Shown piece by piece: positions 51,006 through 64,000 of a stretch of DNA of 64,000 nt. The stretch's first letter is position 1. Each line of letters starts with the position of its first letter. The position numbers and the translations under genes are program-made. A model generated the notes under the pieces. The model saw only the letters and a program-made list of their open reading frames with translations. It ran no database searches and had not been told where the DNA came from. This DNA is from Melastoma dodecandrum (taxonomy: Eukaryota > Streptophyta > Magnoliopsida > Myrtales > Melastomataceae): positions 4,092,001-4,156,000 of the forward strand of contig JARUPY010000290.1 of assembly GCA_029817715.1 (NCBI GenBank), written 5' to 3'.

Positions 51006-53117
51006 ATGGATGACGATGATGACGACCAAACTCTCCTCCTCCCGAAGTCTAATCATCAACACCAACCACAACCCTCCGAAGGAGTAGCCACCAGCTTAAA
51101 GATTGATTTATCTTCCCGCTTCCTGGACCTGGCCACCCTCGGCACACCCGGTCGGCAATCTGCCACTCACGTCATCACCCCCCACTCCTCCTCCCTGGTG
51201 AACCTCATCACTAACTTGAACAAGAAGAGGAGGAAGATTACTCACCGTTCCCACTCCGCTCCCCCTGTTTTCACTGACGCCAGGCATGCCCCAGGCGACT
51301 CCTCCGAGGACCAAAGATTGACACCGAGGACGACTCCCAGGATAGTCCGCCAGGCGTTCCTCGCCTTCGGGTTGTACGCATTGGTCGTTGTCATCGTCTT
51401 CGTTACAAGCGGGAAGTTCAAAGGCACGGAGACGTTCAAGCCCGTGGACGCGCTTTACTTCACTGTGGTCACGCTCTGTACGATCGGGTACGGGGATATA
51501 GTCCCGGATTCGACGTTCACGAAGCTTTTCACTTCCTTCTTCATATTGGTCGGCTTCGGACTTGTCGACATCCTGCTCAATGGGTTAGTCATATACATCT
51601 GCGACAGGCAGGAGGCAGTGTTATTAGGCACTGTAGATGAAAATCTATTCAACAAGATGCTTCAGACGTACATCGTAGACAGGGAAAAGGGCCGAATGAG
51701 GATCAGGATGAAAGTTTTCTTGGCATTGGCGGTGGTGATTGGGTGTATAGCCGTAGGGACGGTAGGATCTCACCTTCTAGCGGATTTGAGTTGGGTAGAC
51801 AGCTTTTACTTATCTGTTACGTCCGTAACTACGGTGGGCTACGGAGACTATTCCTTCACGACCTTGGGAGGGAGATGTTTCGCCATTGTCTGGCTGCTTG
51901 TAAGTTCATTGGCGGTTGCCAGGGCTTTCCTATTTCTCACAGAGCTGAGGATTGACCAGAGGAATCGCAGGATAGCAAGACGAGTTCTGCAGAAGAAGAT
52001 GACCATGGGGGATCTCCTCGCTGCAGACATGGATAATGATGGATCCATCAGGTAACTCCTCCCTTCTGTAAAATCTATAAGCGTTTCTGTTCTTTACTCC
52101 TGAGTTGGATTGATGATCACGTGGCCGATATAACCTGAACAAAATGGACACAAACATTGGTCAGTTTCATGAAACAGACCAAAGAAAATTAAAAAGAATG
52201 AATCTCCTCGGAATGATAGTTCATGGATTAAAGGGTGCTAAATATCCAGTTCACGAGAACCAATGAGTAACAATCCTTCAGGTGGAGATGATCAGAGATG
52301 CTACAGTAAAGTGCATAAGAAATCTTTATGTCATCAAGTCTCAAATGGACTGGTTCAATTAGCACACATCAGATGAAGTAAATCATAGAATCCCCTGCAT
52401 ATTAGCAGAAAGATTTAGATGACACCATCAAACTTTGAATGAATAATAATAGTTGTATTTTGGAGGTTGTTCTGATTTCTTTTTTTTTTTTAGATGATGT
52501 CAGTAGTTTCTCCGAGAGGAGTCAAGTAGGAAGCACTTCCACTAGTCCTCTTGCTATAGTTGCTTCTGCATGGCCATTGCCTAATTAAAATTTGCATACC
52601 AAGAACAATGTACATGCATAGATTTTTCGAGGACAGGTTCTGCTCGTGTACCATTTCTGCATTCACATTAGAGTATTATGGACTGTCACTAAGCCTGATC
52701 TATACATGGCAGAGTAATTACACTTCAAATATGTTTTGCTTTCAAACAGCTGGCATTTGCTGTCTGTCCCATGTCCATCAAATATTTCTCAAGCTTGAGG
52801 TGATAGATATGTTTGCGAAGAATAGAATAGCAAGTTTTAGCAAAACATTGCAGATTTATGCAAGTTCTTTTGTAGTTTGCGCCTAATTCTCGTTCGTTTT
52901 CCTCTAGTCTTACAATTTATTTCCCTTTCATTCAGGAAAAATAGGATTTTAACCAAATTGCACTATTTGCAGCAAGTCCGAATATATAATATACAAGCTC
53001 AAGGAGATGGGGAAAATATCGGGCCACGACATCGTGCAGATAGGCAACCAGTTTGATATTATAGACACTACCAATTGTGGCAGAATTACCTTAGCAGATC
53101 TCATGGAGAGTGAGTGA
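51006..53117 (+). CDS. two-pore potassium channel (TPK/KCO family)
   Basis: Two exons, 51006-52051 and 52973-53117, give 396 residues. It is a K+-selective channel, usually in the vacuolar (or, for some members, thylakoid) membrane. Two pore loops are visible: TIGYGD at 159-164 and TVGYGD at 276-281, each between two hydrophobic helices. A 14-3-3-type site RSHSAP (81-86) lies in the soluble N-terminus. One EF-hand spans the intron: DMDNDGSISKSE at about 341-352, then KLKEMGKISGHDIV. The Asp-rich start MDDDDDDQTLLLP is unusual. Sequence features resemble the TPK2/3/5 group more than TPK1. No break seen. Confidence 0.94.
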
Positions 53118-55177
53118 TCCAACAGCAATCAGAAGGAAACCCAAGGTTCCAGTCCCAGGGGGCAGGAGGGGGGGGGGGGCACTCGTTGAACCATTATATT
53201 TGAATCAGTTGAGGCATCAAATTAGATGCAGAGGACTGGATGTTAACCCTCCCAATTTTTTGGAGAACCTGGTGGCAAGAGGTCATTTACTTTTCACAGA
53301 GTTAGCCATCAGTCTGGATGCAAGAAGTAGAGAATGGATGGAGGATTATGACATGTACGATCCTTTGCATATAGAACCAATCATACGGCGAAGTACTACT
53401 CGAACTTTTCAAATGAAGAGAGACAATTACTTATTGACAAATTGAAGCAATCTTTCACCAATTGAAAACAAACGGTAAAGAATTATAAAACTACTCCTCA
53501 TGACAATTGATAGCACATAGTAGATGCCACATATCTATCACTACTAGACATATTTTTAAGAATGTCTTATGGAGGCTCATATGTAAGAATTTCTCACAAG
53601 AAACAGTTCCAGAATTCAGAAGTTACAACATAGAATATTTGACATACGCCCATGTTCATGAAAATTCCTTAATTATGGGAGGCAACTATTCAAAAAGCCT
53701 GAATTATTTTTCTCTTATCAGAAGGCTTTATGGGGAGTCACTACTTCATCATATTTTTCCTGAAAATTTACCCCAGATTCAGCCAAATTTTGCATAGGCA
53801 GAAATGAATACTCAACAACAATCTTCCAAGCAGCTGTCAGAAAAAGAGTTTCCTCCTATTGATGAATGCCTCAGCTCCTCCTGTGCAAACTTATGGAATG
53901 AATATCCAACAGATCTATAGGGAAATCCACCAAAAATCCCCTATTCATTGAGAGGAATGACCAACCTCTTGTTTGCAAAGACCCAAGAATATCATCAATA
54001 CAAACAGAACTCTCATTTCCAGGAAAACAATTTATGGTACCCTGAGTTCCACGGTTCTCACTCTTTGCAAAGTTCACGAAGATGATATTGTTCCAAACGT
54101 AACTTTCACAAACTCTTCCCTTCTGGTTGGCTTTGCGGAAGAAATTAGGCTTCATGTATTACAAATTTAGTAAAGTGATGGCCGGCTACACTCTTGACCA
54201 CCACTGAAGATATTTCAAACATCTATGATAACACGTGAAAGTGGAAAGAGAATCCCCGCAAAAGTGCAGTTGGTTTTCTCAGTTGTGGTTAGTAGTACAC
54301 CATTAGGGACAACGGCAGTTTTATAGAGATGCTGAGTTGGTGGCCAGACATATTTTCCTCAGGCAAGTGGGCAGACAGCTTTGACTTGTCAGTTATATTC
54401 TAGAGATGATGCATGGCATACATTTAAATAGGAGAGAAAATGAACTCTTAAGAACATATAACATAATTGGAATAAGAGTTGATACAGCTAAGCACATTGA
54501 TATGTTAATGTCGTTTCATAATTTTTACATGGAACAAGTTGACACAGGGAAACTTCATAGCAAGCTATGTAACTAAAAACATAATCAATTGCCAACGAAA
54601 ACCTTCAGATACATGGTTACATATCACACTCAAATATACGAAAAAATTCTATAGGTTAATGTGGAAGCTTGCTCACAGAGGCCGGGCTTATTCAATCAAC
54701 AACACAGCACAAGTATCAATTTTATTGCTGAGAATACAGTTAAATACCAAATGGACATTATGGTAAGCTTCTCTACGAGCGTCAAGTTTACAGCCATGCA
54801 GTTGTAGAGGTCTACCAAAGTGTCAGATCAGCATTAAAATTGATTGAGCTTAACTCTGTCTAGCATAATCATGTCAGTATGCTAAAAAACATTATAACTT
54901 TCAAGGGAAAAAAGACGTTCAAACTAAAATTGCAGGAAGTTGGCCATGTAAACTGGCGTCAAATGGCACGAGGCACATCCCAACTAGTCCAGTGATAGGG
55001 GAGGATGAGCGTGCTCAAGAAATTGTTCCCACATCTCAAACCTACCATGGGATTGTGATATTACATCTTATGCCTGTGCATGTTGATGCATTGCCCCTAG
55101 CACCCTAAATTAGAGAGAATGTTAGATTAGCAATATGCTTATTTGTCAATAGCAAATAAAAAAGGCAGTAAAAACAA
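53118..55177. other. intergenic, no recognised gene
   Basis: Contains short ORFs, e.g. 53110-53445 (plus, overlapping the TPK stop; GGRRGGGALVEP) and 53507-53797 (plus), with no recognisable domain. The composition suggests decayed transposon or untranslated sequence. Nothing firm to annotate. Confidence 0.35.
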
Positions 55178-56818
55178 TTACCGCTTCCGGACTTGTTTAA
55201 TGTCCTCGAGAAGCTCCAAGAGTTGCTGGATTTGGATGTTCCCCAGACTGTCATCAACTTCTGCGCTCGAGACCTTTAGAATAGTCGCAAGTTCTTCTTC
55301 AATCTTCTTTAGTTGCTTGTCTATATTGGTCATAAGCTCTTCAAAGAATGATGCGGCATCATCATGATCTGGGGAAGCTTTCGATGGCATCTTTTCATCA
55401 TCTGCTTGAATCTCAGTGGGAAACAACCTTTCATCCTTCCGAAGAACATCAATGATGTCCTGCTTGGGAGACACAATCCGTACTAGGGGACTATCAGGCA
55501 TTCCAGCTTGGAGGTCTAAAGTAACATTTCCTATTAGCTGACTTTCCTTGATTGATATTGCCTGGCAACATATAAAACGGTAAATTGCATAAGTAGTCAA
55601 TTACACCATATCCAACTGAAAATAAGGCCAAAAACCAGGTACAATGTATTGTCTATCTGTTGATTATATCGGAGATGGCAAATGACATGATGGAGTAGCA
55701 CTACTTTCTATGGTACATTTTGTGACTATATATGTGATGTACAGTGGCACTTCTAGTTTTGACCATTTCTAGTCAATCAAACAGAACCTGCATATAAATA
55801 TCCTACATATGACATCTTCCTACCTCATGTAACTTGGTGGACAGTTTATCAAGCAACTCAATCCTTTTCTTGGACTTCTCTAGAGCTTGCATTATCTTCT
55901 TCTTCTGAAAAAGCAAATCTCGTGCATCACTTTCCTTCCCTTTTGTGATGCTAATTGTCGCTTGCTTGCAAAGATTCTCGGCTGCTTCAGTCAATCGCAA
56001 GAGCCGCATTCTAGTAGTGTTTGCTGTTATCAGAACGGACTAGTCAAACCAACATGAATCTAAATTATTGACACATCCAGTTATCTATAAGAAAACCACT
56101 TGAGACAAAATACACCTACAATGACTCCTCGAGTCATCAACATAAGTTGAGACAATAATACATCAAAGCAAACAAAATCAGCTGAGTAATACAGGCGATG
56201 TTATCGAAGATAATAGAATACCGTGCAATCAACAGCTGAGTAATAAAGATAAGTAATACGCTAACTGCAAATCACGAATTGCAGTCACAAGACTTATTCT
56301 CTTGCAGCTCGGGTGGGATCATTCATTGTTAGCCAATGAACGTGTGCAATCAACAGCGATCACTCCAACCAACCAAATTCTTGAAAATTATCTCCCTTGA
56401 TTAGTCGAGTAGGCTTTCATTAGTTGTCTGCTAGTTGATGGTTATCTCCTAAGAACATCCTACAGGCAACCTAATCTTTCCGACCACTCTCCCAACTCTC
56501 ACAACAGCTTAGGCGGTCAAAATCGAATGTACTGCCACATCGATTGCTCCAACGTCAAACTATTTTCACTCCGTGAAAGCACTCCAAAAGAGAGTCGCTT
56601 CGGGCGAACTCGTCAAAACCTCTCGACAGTACAAATGAAATCCTTCCCCGACGCGTAGTTTTTCATAATGAGACCGAGCTCGGCCGTCGATCACCCGGTG
56701 AGTTTGAAGTGGCGGATGGAAGGAGCTTTGTACCTTTGGCTCTCGCGACTTCGGCCTCGGCTCGTAGTTGGTCGAGCTGAACGCGGAGCTGCTCGTTGCT
56801 CGGAGGCTTATCCTCCAT
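55178..56818 (-). CDS. conserved coiled-coil protein, unknown function
   Basis: Three exons (56734-56818, 55824-56023, 55178-55561) give 222 residues in frame. It starts MEDKPPSNEQLRVQLDQLRA; residues 1-100 form a heptad-rich coiled coil (ARDLLFQKKKIMQALEKSKKRIELLDKLS), then ESQLIGNVTLDL, SPKQDIIDVL and a second helical segment to the C-terminus. I recognise this as a plant family of unknown function seen in other angiosperms, but cannot name it. No membrane segment or signal. The terminal codon pair CGG-TAA overlaps a GTAA donor-like sequence, so a further exon is possible. Confidence 0.7.
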
Positions 56819-57931
56819 AGCGGAGCAGACTGGCCAACGCCACCCTGCAGGCCGACGGCATTGCGCCGCCGGGAAGGCGATTCCACACTGCAGCATCATC
56901 TGCTCTGTCAGACCGACGACTGCAACATGAAATTCAGACGAAGATGGAGGTAAAAGGGTAGAAGTTGCTCCGCCGGACATTCCTCGACGGAAATGCGAGC
57001 ACATGACGCCCCGGAAATTAAATGGCCCGTGTTGTAATAGCCCAATTTATACTGGGCGAGGCCCAATATATAGTGGCTGAACATTACAACAAGACCAAAT
57101 TATATTAGGCATCGTAGCACGTTGTATAACAGTGATATCCGAGCAAGAGACATGATTTAAATTTGTTGGACACCAGACAGAGCATAAGAAAACTCAGAGG
57201 CGATCAGGCACTCCTTCCAGGTTCAGCCGCTTCTCCATTATTAGAACCTTTGTCAACATCTATCACTGTGATATCAGATTTCCAACTTTTTGGAATATCA
57301 TTTTTCCACCACTTGTATGAGGACGACCGATAAGCCCTCCGATGGGAAACCGTGCACGAACTCATCCAACACTCGCTCGGAGACGTGAGCCAAAAGGGAC
57401 TCCTATTTAATATGTTCTTTTTTGGGAGTCAAATTCAAAATACTTTCTCATAAATCTCTAATTTCACTATTTTTTTTTCCTCTAAATAAATGTCAAGGAT
57501 GAAATAACTTCGTTAAGATAATAAAAATTAAATAAGGGAAGGAATGCACCGGACAATGAGAAGACAAGCGAAGGAATAGAGTTGTCTGCGTACCCCGAAT
57601 GCAACTCCGAGTACTAAAAATATTTATATATTATGGAGTTCATACTATTGTTATTATTATCACGAGTGAAGCCATCCATCCATCCGTACGCACGCACGAC
57701 CGACGAATTTGTTCTCCCAACCCCACTTCAAATACACGTTATTTTATTCATGTACATCCAAACTTTAGCATCTCATTGTCTTTGATACTTTCACGACTCT
57801 TTTGCATTTATATAAACCCATTCCTCCTAGTGTCCTCCGTCCACCCATACGTTGATCCCGAGGGTTCGTCTGTTCGTGTCTCTATCTTCGTGCTTAACCT
57901 TTTCTTCGGCATTGTTTTTTTGTTATTGGTG
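56819..57931. other. divergent promoter region
   Basis: Separates the divergently transcribed coiled-coil gene (-) and the VQ gene (+). An upstream extension of the VQ ORF to 57599 adds 111 residues with no VQ-family features and is rejected. Pieces near 57010-57180 look like untranslated or decayed sequence. Confidence 0.4.
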
Positions 57932-58483
57932 ATGAAGAAGAAACCTACGAGCATCACCGACAAATTGTCAGCATCATCGACCTCGAGATCATCCCCCGTC
58001 GGTACCAAGAAAAGGCCCCCCGCCTCCCACGACAAGTCCTCGTTGAGTGTCCTCCGGCCTAAGGTCTATATCATCGACTCCTCCAGCTTCAAGCACCTCG
58101 TTCAGGAGCTCACCGGGAAGGAGGCCCCTAGCAAGACGACGTCATCGCCCTCGTCTTCGTTATCGTCCTCCTCCTCCCCTCCCCTGCCTTCGATCGTGGC
58201 AGTAGAGGATACGGGTTTCATGGAGGATATTCTGACGTCGTCTGAGGATAACTCAACCGGACAGGTTTTGCCCCAGATGACGTCCCCGGATACCAATTCC
58301 TTGTCATCGCCCTGCGACATGGATTATGTCCCGTTTCCTGCATCAACTAATCATAAGGGTTTCGACTTCTCATATGATGACATCGAGTCTTGGCTCCTGG
58401 AGATGGAGCCCGTGACATCGGGTTCAACGAGCCGTGATATGGAGCCGATCGATGTCAGCATATATGACTACGACTTCTCCTGA
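57932..58483 (+). CDS. VQ motif-containing protein
   Basis: Starting at MKKKPTSITDKL, 183 residues. The hallmark motif FKHLVQELTG (FxxxVQxLTG) lies at about residue 56. The flanks are Ser/Pro/Thr-rich and disordered-looking, and the C-terminal part is acidic (FSYDDIESWLLEMEP ... SIYDYDFS). VQ proteins are plant-specific cofactors, commonly of WRKY transcription factors, in defence and growth signalling. It is intronless, as most VQ genes are. The longer upstream frame is likely 5' leader; its predicted membrane-like stretch does not belong to the family. Confidence 0.88.
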   Translation: MKKKPTSITDKLSASSTSRSSPVGTKKRPPASHDKSSLSVLRPKVYIIDSSSFKHLVQELTGKEAPSKTTSSPSSSLSSSSSPPLPSIVAVEDTGFMEDILTSSEDNSTGQVLPQMTSPDTNSLSSPCDMDYVPFPASTNHKGFDFSYDDIESWLLEMEPVTSGSTSRDMEPIDVSIYDYDFS

Positions 58484-59570
58484 ATCATTGGATATATTTG
58501 CTGGTCGAAACCATATGCATGGTTTCCAGTATGTCCCTGCATGTTGCTGTGCGATACAGAAACCATGCATGCTTTCTACTCCGATGGCCTTGATCGCGAA
58601 GTTTCCCTATGTACATAATATAGAAGCACGCGGGACTCGGATATATACGTGTATGTGTCTGTACAGAACATGACGGCCTGCGTACGGCGCAAATAATTTT
58701 GATCTATACGATTACATATACAGTTTCTACTTCCATCATCCTAAGCTTCTTCTCAGTTCATCGTCTAAGATAACTGCGGTGTCTCAACCAAAAATTATTA
58801 GAGTTGCAGATTGGCGACAGAGTACCTAGGTGAATGGCTGCTGTGCCCCAATCTTTCAGAAGCGCCTTGAGTTTATATCTTGTATCTTCAGCTCCAACTC
58901 AATCGTACCTCAGATCGTCTTCACATTTCGGCGGAACAAGAAAAAACTTGTTATACACATATTGTGTTCGGTTTCGGAACTATGTTTAAACTTAAGTCGA
59001 TTTGATTCCATTTATGCTCATTTCTATTTTCTTGTGTTGCACGAAAGTTAATCACAATGATATTCGGTTCCATCCAAAGTTCGATTTCATTCGTTATTTT
59101 TACTTTTCAAGATGGAGGAATTTACAAGTTCGACTCAAATTCCATTCCAAAAACCAAATACCATGTAATGTTGGAGAGATTGATTGAAGCCGATCAACGA
59201 CTTATCGGAATTCCCTTATCACGCCAATTAAGTGATGACGATTCATCGTAGGGAAGTATACATACACATCATTCCTCGATGCGCATATTAGCTCTTGGCA
59301 TTTCCGTCATGTTTATGAGAGCGTTTCGTTTCATTGAGTAGCTATACACAAAGCCACGTTCGTCTTCTTTCTTTTCCTTCTCTTTCTTCAAACAGATGAC
59401 CAATTGTCGAAGATAGAATTATATCGTTATATACATACACATATATATATTTCTCGATCCCCAGTGGAGTCGTTCTTCCTTTCCTCTCTACAGTTTTTCT
59501 TTCCTTTTTCAAGGGACGAAGCTTTCCATGGATCCAATGCTCTTCTGTTCCAAAATAATCTCTTTGGGGG
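58484..59570. other. intergenic; no gene seen
   Basis: Probable VQ 3' region followed by unassigned sequence. ORFs around 58830-59251 (plus) lack domains. The right end is probably the b561 gene 3'UTR (TATATATA-rich near 59440). Confidence 0.35.
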
Positions 59571-60482
59571 TTAAGCCATCCTTTCTTCTTTGGGTTCACT
59601 GTCCGGCAAGCGTATTTCAGGTGCTATGGGCTCTTCCCGGAGTGAATTCACCCTTTGCTGTTGCTGTTGTTGTATGTATGGCCACTTGTCCTCGAACAGG
59701 TAGATAACAGAGACGGAAGAGATCTCGGCCGTGAAAAGAATCATCCATAGCTTTACGCTTCTTGAAGTCATGTTGTGGTATGCTAATAGACCCGTGTATA
59801 TGTTGATCACTCCCAGCAGCATGAGAGCGGTCCCAAGTGCCCTGTGGAGAGAACACCATAGCCAGCTCTCTTTGCATCCCCTGCTTGAAAAAGAGCAGGT
59901 TAAAGACGATGCGAAAATCAAGGACTTATCGAAAGCAATTCAATCTGTCAGAGACACACTTGCCTTTGGGGCCTTAAATACCCGATCAGTACTTGCAGCC
60001 AGATGGCACCATACAATACCATCCCAATTCGTCGGTGCCAGTTATTGAAGGAGTTGTCGAAGTTCTTGATGGACATTGCAGCTGCAGTGGTGGCAACTAC
60101 TGCAGATGCTATCTGTCAAAAAACGAAGTCTCCATCATTTAAACCAAGCGAGATCTCTGCACTTACGAAATAAGATTTAGCTCGAGATTCATGGCATGCC
60201 TGCAATGCCACATGAACCCGGAAGATCAACCTGGTCCTTCTCTCAAACTTCTCGCAACGTGACACCCTGATGGCAAGTACTCCAACAGGCATTAGGAAGC
60301 CTAGAGAAGCCCACAGGAGGAAACCATGGAGTTTCATCCCAGAGAGCAACTCGGGACTCGTGCTCGACTGTAACCGACAACAATGGTCGAGTCAGTCAGC
60401 ACAGGAAAGAATAGGCAGAAAATAAGACCAACCAAATATGAGAGTAAGCAAGATGCCCTATGCTTACATCGTTCTCCTGCAT
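59571..60482 (-). CDS. cytochrome b561-domain membrane protein, 5' end uncertain
   Basis: Minus-strand exons 60167-60367, 59964-60112 and 59571-59880 encode a b561 domain: KLHGFLLWASLGFLMPVGVL (His of helix 1), then SIKNFDNSFNNWHRRIGMVL, WLQVLIGYLRPQ, then LHRALGTALMLLGVINIYTG and LFEDKWPYI. The domain's heme-ligand His residues are visible (LHG, WHRR, LHR). These proteins move electrons across membranes, often with ascorbate. The intron between 59964 and 59880 has a GC donor (AAG/GCAAGT); the preceding exon has two possible donors. A 5-codon first exon (60468-60482, MQEND) is one possibility; a signal-peptide exon upstream is also possible. Relatives often carry an N-terminal signal peptide. 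Confidence 0.75.
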
Positions 60483-61521
60483 TATTCTCTTCACCTTTGG
60501 GATAACAACAGCAAAAGAAAGCTAGAAAAATTAAATAGGACAGTCTACTATTGGCTGCCTGTCTTGGGAGAGAGTGTGTCTGTGTGTTTTTTTTCTCTTT
60601 TCTGGGGTTCCATGCTTTTGACAAGCCTTGTAGTATTTGGACAGGGTAAAGGTAATGGTGTTGGGATTTCTCTTCAGAGCACTATGTTCTGTCTCAAATT
60701 ACAGAATGCAATTCCTCGGACCTTTTTTGGTGCATGACGAAATAAGACTCCAATATGGATCGAAAAATCTGCTCATACCAACATCTTTTGAATGTCTGCT
60801 ATTCCTTTTCTGGGTGGGGTTGGTATTGACAATAGATAAAGGAAATGACAATCATGGTTGCTTTGACAAGTCAGGGCAAAGTTCATAATTTGGAAAGGTG
60901 TGGTAGTTAAGCCATGCAATCAGGCAGCCCTACTCCTTTCTTTCTTCTTCTGTTTCTTTCTTCCTTTGCTAGCAAAAGGATCTAATAACATGAAATCATA
61001 TTGATTGCTTTGTTATTATTATTATTATGTAAAAAGGGAATCGGTGATTAAAAAGAGGGAAATTCCAATTGGTTTTGAGTAGTTTTAACCTAAATTTTGG
61101 ATCGAGGGAAGTCCCCCTGGATTGGCAAGTCAATGGTTGGGGTTAGGATGTTCCAAAATGATTGATCTCACCAGCAATTGCCCACCACATCACTATTACT
61201 ACACCCATCTCCTAACTACCACGAGGTGGATCTCATATCTTCTATGCGTTTAAGACTTCCAGCACGGTGTTACGGTTCCACTGCTTTGCTTGGGTTCTAT
61301 TCTATATATCCATGAAGTATCTGATCCGAAGCACTCAGCTCATATGATGAAGAGGAACGACCACCAAGAAGCCGGCATACATTCTCAACCATGATTAATT
61401 GAAATGTGTAGATAAGGTAGTCTTGATGCAAGGACAAAATTCCAATTCCCGAATTTAACCATAAGATCACACCTCGGACTAGGACTACTGGTTCGGAATG
61501 ACAGGATAAATGCAACAACAG
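60483..61521. other. intergenic, b561 upstream and eL20 downstream
   Basis: Includes the possible upstream exon of the b561 gene (hydrophobic reading LSYLIFLAFFCCCY around 60500-60540, minus, in a phase that does not join cleanly). Right side is probably the eL20 3'UTR. No other gene. Confidence 0.4.
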
Positions 61522-62886
<1,365 letters not shown>

Positions 62887-63166
62887 CTTCGCGGACAAGA
62901 GGTAGACGGCGCCTGTGGGAGAGACGGGGTAGGAACCGGCGGGTGGAAGTGAGGAATTAGGGTTATGGAAAATAGAGGCCAAGACAGAAAACCCTAACCC
63001 GATCTTGGGCCTCGTTAAGTGGGTCTGATTAATGGGCTAGTGATAATTGGGCCTTGGCTTGGGAGATTCGGCGGTGCTTAAATTCAAAACTAAACCCAAA
63101 CGCGCCACCAGAGAGAGCGTAGTCTGAAAGCCCCTCTCCGAGCAAAATCCCGGCGACCGTACTACG
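62887..63166. promoter_or_regulatory. shared upstream region of eL20 and divergent ORF
   Basis: About 280 bp between the minus-strand eL20 start and a plus-strand ORF start at 63167, so any promoter is shared or bidirectional. No clear TATA box is claimed. Confidence 0.4.
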
Positions 63167-63349
63167 ATGGCCGGAGAGACGAGGTCCGCCGCCGGCCGCG
63201 GAGGAGGGGGAGGATTCACCTTGACGCGGCACAAGATCTCGATATGTGTGCTGCTCCAGCAGTACGCTTCTCCTCATCAGCTCGATACCATCTGTGTTTC
63301 CCGTCCGTTGCTCACCACAACCGCCTTGGGACATACTTTTTCGTGCTAA
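63167..63349 (+). CDS. short divergent ORF, unknown, possibly truncated first exon
   Basis: 60-residue ORF starting MAGETRSAAGRGGGGGFTL, then TRHKISICVLLQQYASPHQL. Gly-rich start and good codon composition over the first ~40 codons suggest a real first exon, but the end (LGHTFSC then stop) and the following repeat-like sequence suggest the rest of the gene is missing or displaced. No family recognised. It may be a gene whose later exons lie outside the window. Confidence 0.35.
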   Translation: MAGETRSAAGRGGGGGFTLTRHKISICVLLQQYASPHQLDTICVSRPLLTTTALGHTFSC

Positions 63350-64000
63350 GGTTGTCTGCTTCTTGTGCATACGGTAGCTGCATCGTCCTTCCAGAAACAC
63401 ATGGCGGCCCTTCAGAATCCCCTGAACGAGTGAGATACCTTCTTATGAAATCCACGGTGCCAAGATCAGTCATGTAGGTCTGTCGCAAGGGTGGGTTTTG
63501 AAAACTCGCTCTTAATTTTACAAAGAAGACGAAGCGCCCTCGAAAGTTCGAAGGATGGGCGCATTTTGTCGAATGACATAAAGTTTTTTGAAAAGGCGGG
63601 AAATATTCTTGTCTTGAATGGATGAAGGGCGTATTTTGAAAATGCGCCATTCCTGTTAGCTTCTGGAAAAACTCACTTTCTTTCTAAAATTAATGGCGCG
63701 TTTTTAAAATACGCTCTAGCGATAGTAAAGAATTAATTTTTAAACTACGGTACAATTTTTTTCCTGGTTGGGGGGCTACTTTTCAAATTTAAAATTTGCA
63801 TCCACGTCCAAATGCGTTTCGTGATGGGAGTGGAAACCAAGTTAGGTGCACGTAGTTTGGAGTTATTGAATTTGGGAATTTTTTGTTTTGATTAAACACA
63901 AATGTTTGATTCTTCTGGTCGGCGCGGTTTCCCGTTTCCTTCCGTCTCGTCCATCATCAAGTCAGCCTCACGATGGGATGACGAGGCCACATACTAACAT
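63350..64000. repeat. decayed repeat, GCGCATTTTGTCG / AAAATGCGCC type
   Basis: From about 63500 to 63760 the sequence repeats phrases such as GGGCGCATTTTGTCG, GGCGTATTTTGAAAATGCGCC and GGCGCGTTTTTAAAATACGC, similar to the block at 15839-16460. Likely a dispersed non-coding element. The last 200 bases show nothing recognisable. Confidence 0.45.

Noticed and set aside
57599..57931. Upstream extension of the VQ ORF
   Set aside because: The added 111 residues have no VQ-family features and include a random hydrophobic stretch; the start at 57932 fits the family.

Overview
This is nuclear DNA of a flowering plant, most likely a eudicot. Its genes are split by short GT-AG introns and encode plant-specific families: a group III shaggy/GSK3 kinase, a thylakoid FtsH protease, a TPK potassium channel, a VQ protein and a MEI2-like protein. 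It also carries Copia, Mutator-like and hAT-like transposons. I could not identify the species. All calls come from reading the sequence; no database search was run.

Layout. 0-4.6 kb: no recognised gene, with a 1-kb AT-rich repeat block at 3.3-4.3 kb. 4.6-8.3 kb: 12-exon shaggy-like kinase (+). 9.0-11.4 kb: chloroplast FtsH2/VAR2-type protease (-), convergent with the kinase. 12.5-13.05 kb: copy 1 of a terminal-inverted-repeat element. 13.2-14.05 kb: RING-H2 E3 ligase (+). 14.5-15.8 kb: alpha/beta-hydrolase pseudogene (-). 16.7-18.2 kb: six-exon HSP20-like (alpha-crystallin domain) gene (+). 18.9-20.6 kb: V-ATPase subunit D with a 5'UTR intron (-). 20.7-21.7 kb: Pack-MULE-like element carrying a broken gene fragment, followed by copy 2 of the inverted-repeat element. 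22.8-24.1 kb: leucine-rich-repeat protein (-).

25-33.7 kb is gene-poor: a truncated Copia element whose gag frame is broken only by TGA codons, a short secreted cystatin-like ORF and a possible degenerate relative, a 44-bp tandem repeat array and other repeats. 33.9-34.9 kb: PMD-type organelle-division factor (-), with a hAT-like element (exact 8-bp target duplication) in its upstream region. 37.3-48.5 kb: a MEI2-like pseudogene whose second RRM is split by an 8.3-kb antisense Copia retrotransposon with two 1.5-kb LTRs and an exact GGAGA target duplication; two extra single-base insertions also break its frame.

51-64 kb is gene-rich again: two-pore K+ channel (+), a coiled-coil protein of unknown function (-), a VQ-motif protein (+), a cytochrome b561-domain protein with an apparent GC-AG intron (-), ribosomal protein eL20/L18a (-), and a divergent short ORF (+). 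The genes are independent housekeeping and regulatory loci; I see no operon-like or biosynthetic cluster. The most informative content is the transposon record: four element types with readable ends, and at least three host gene copies in different stages of decay.
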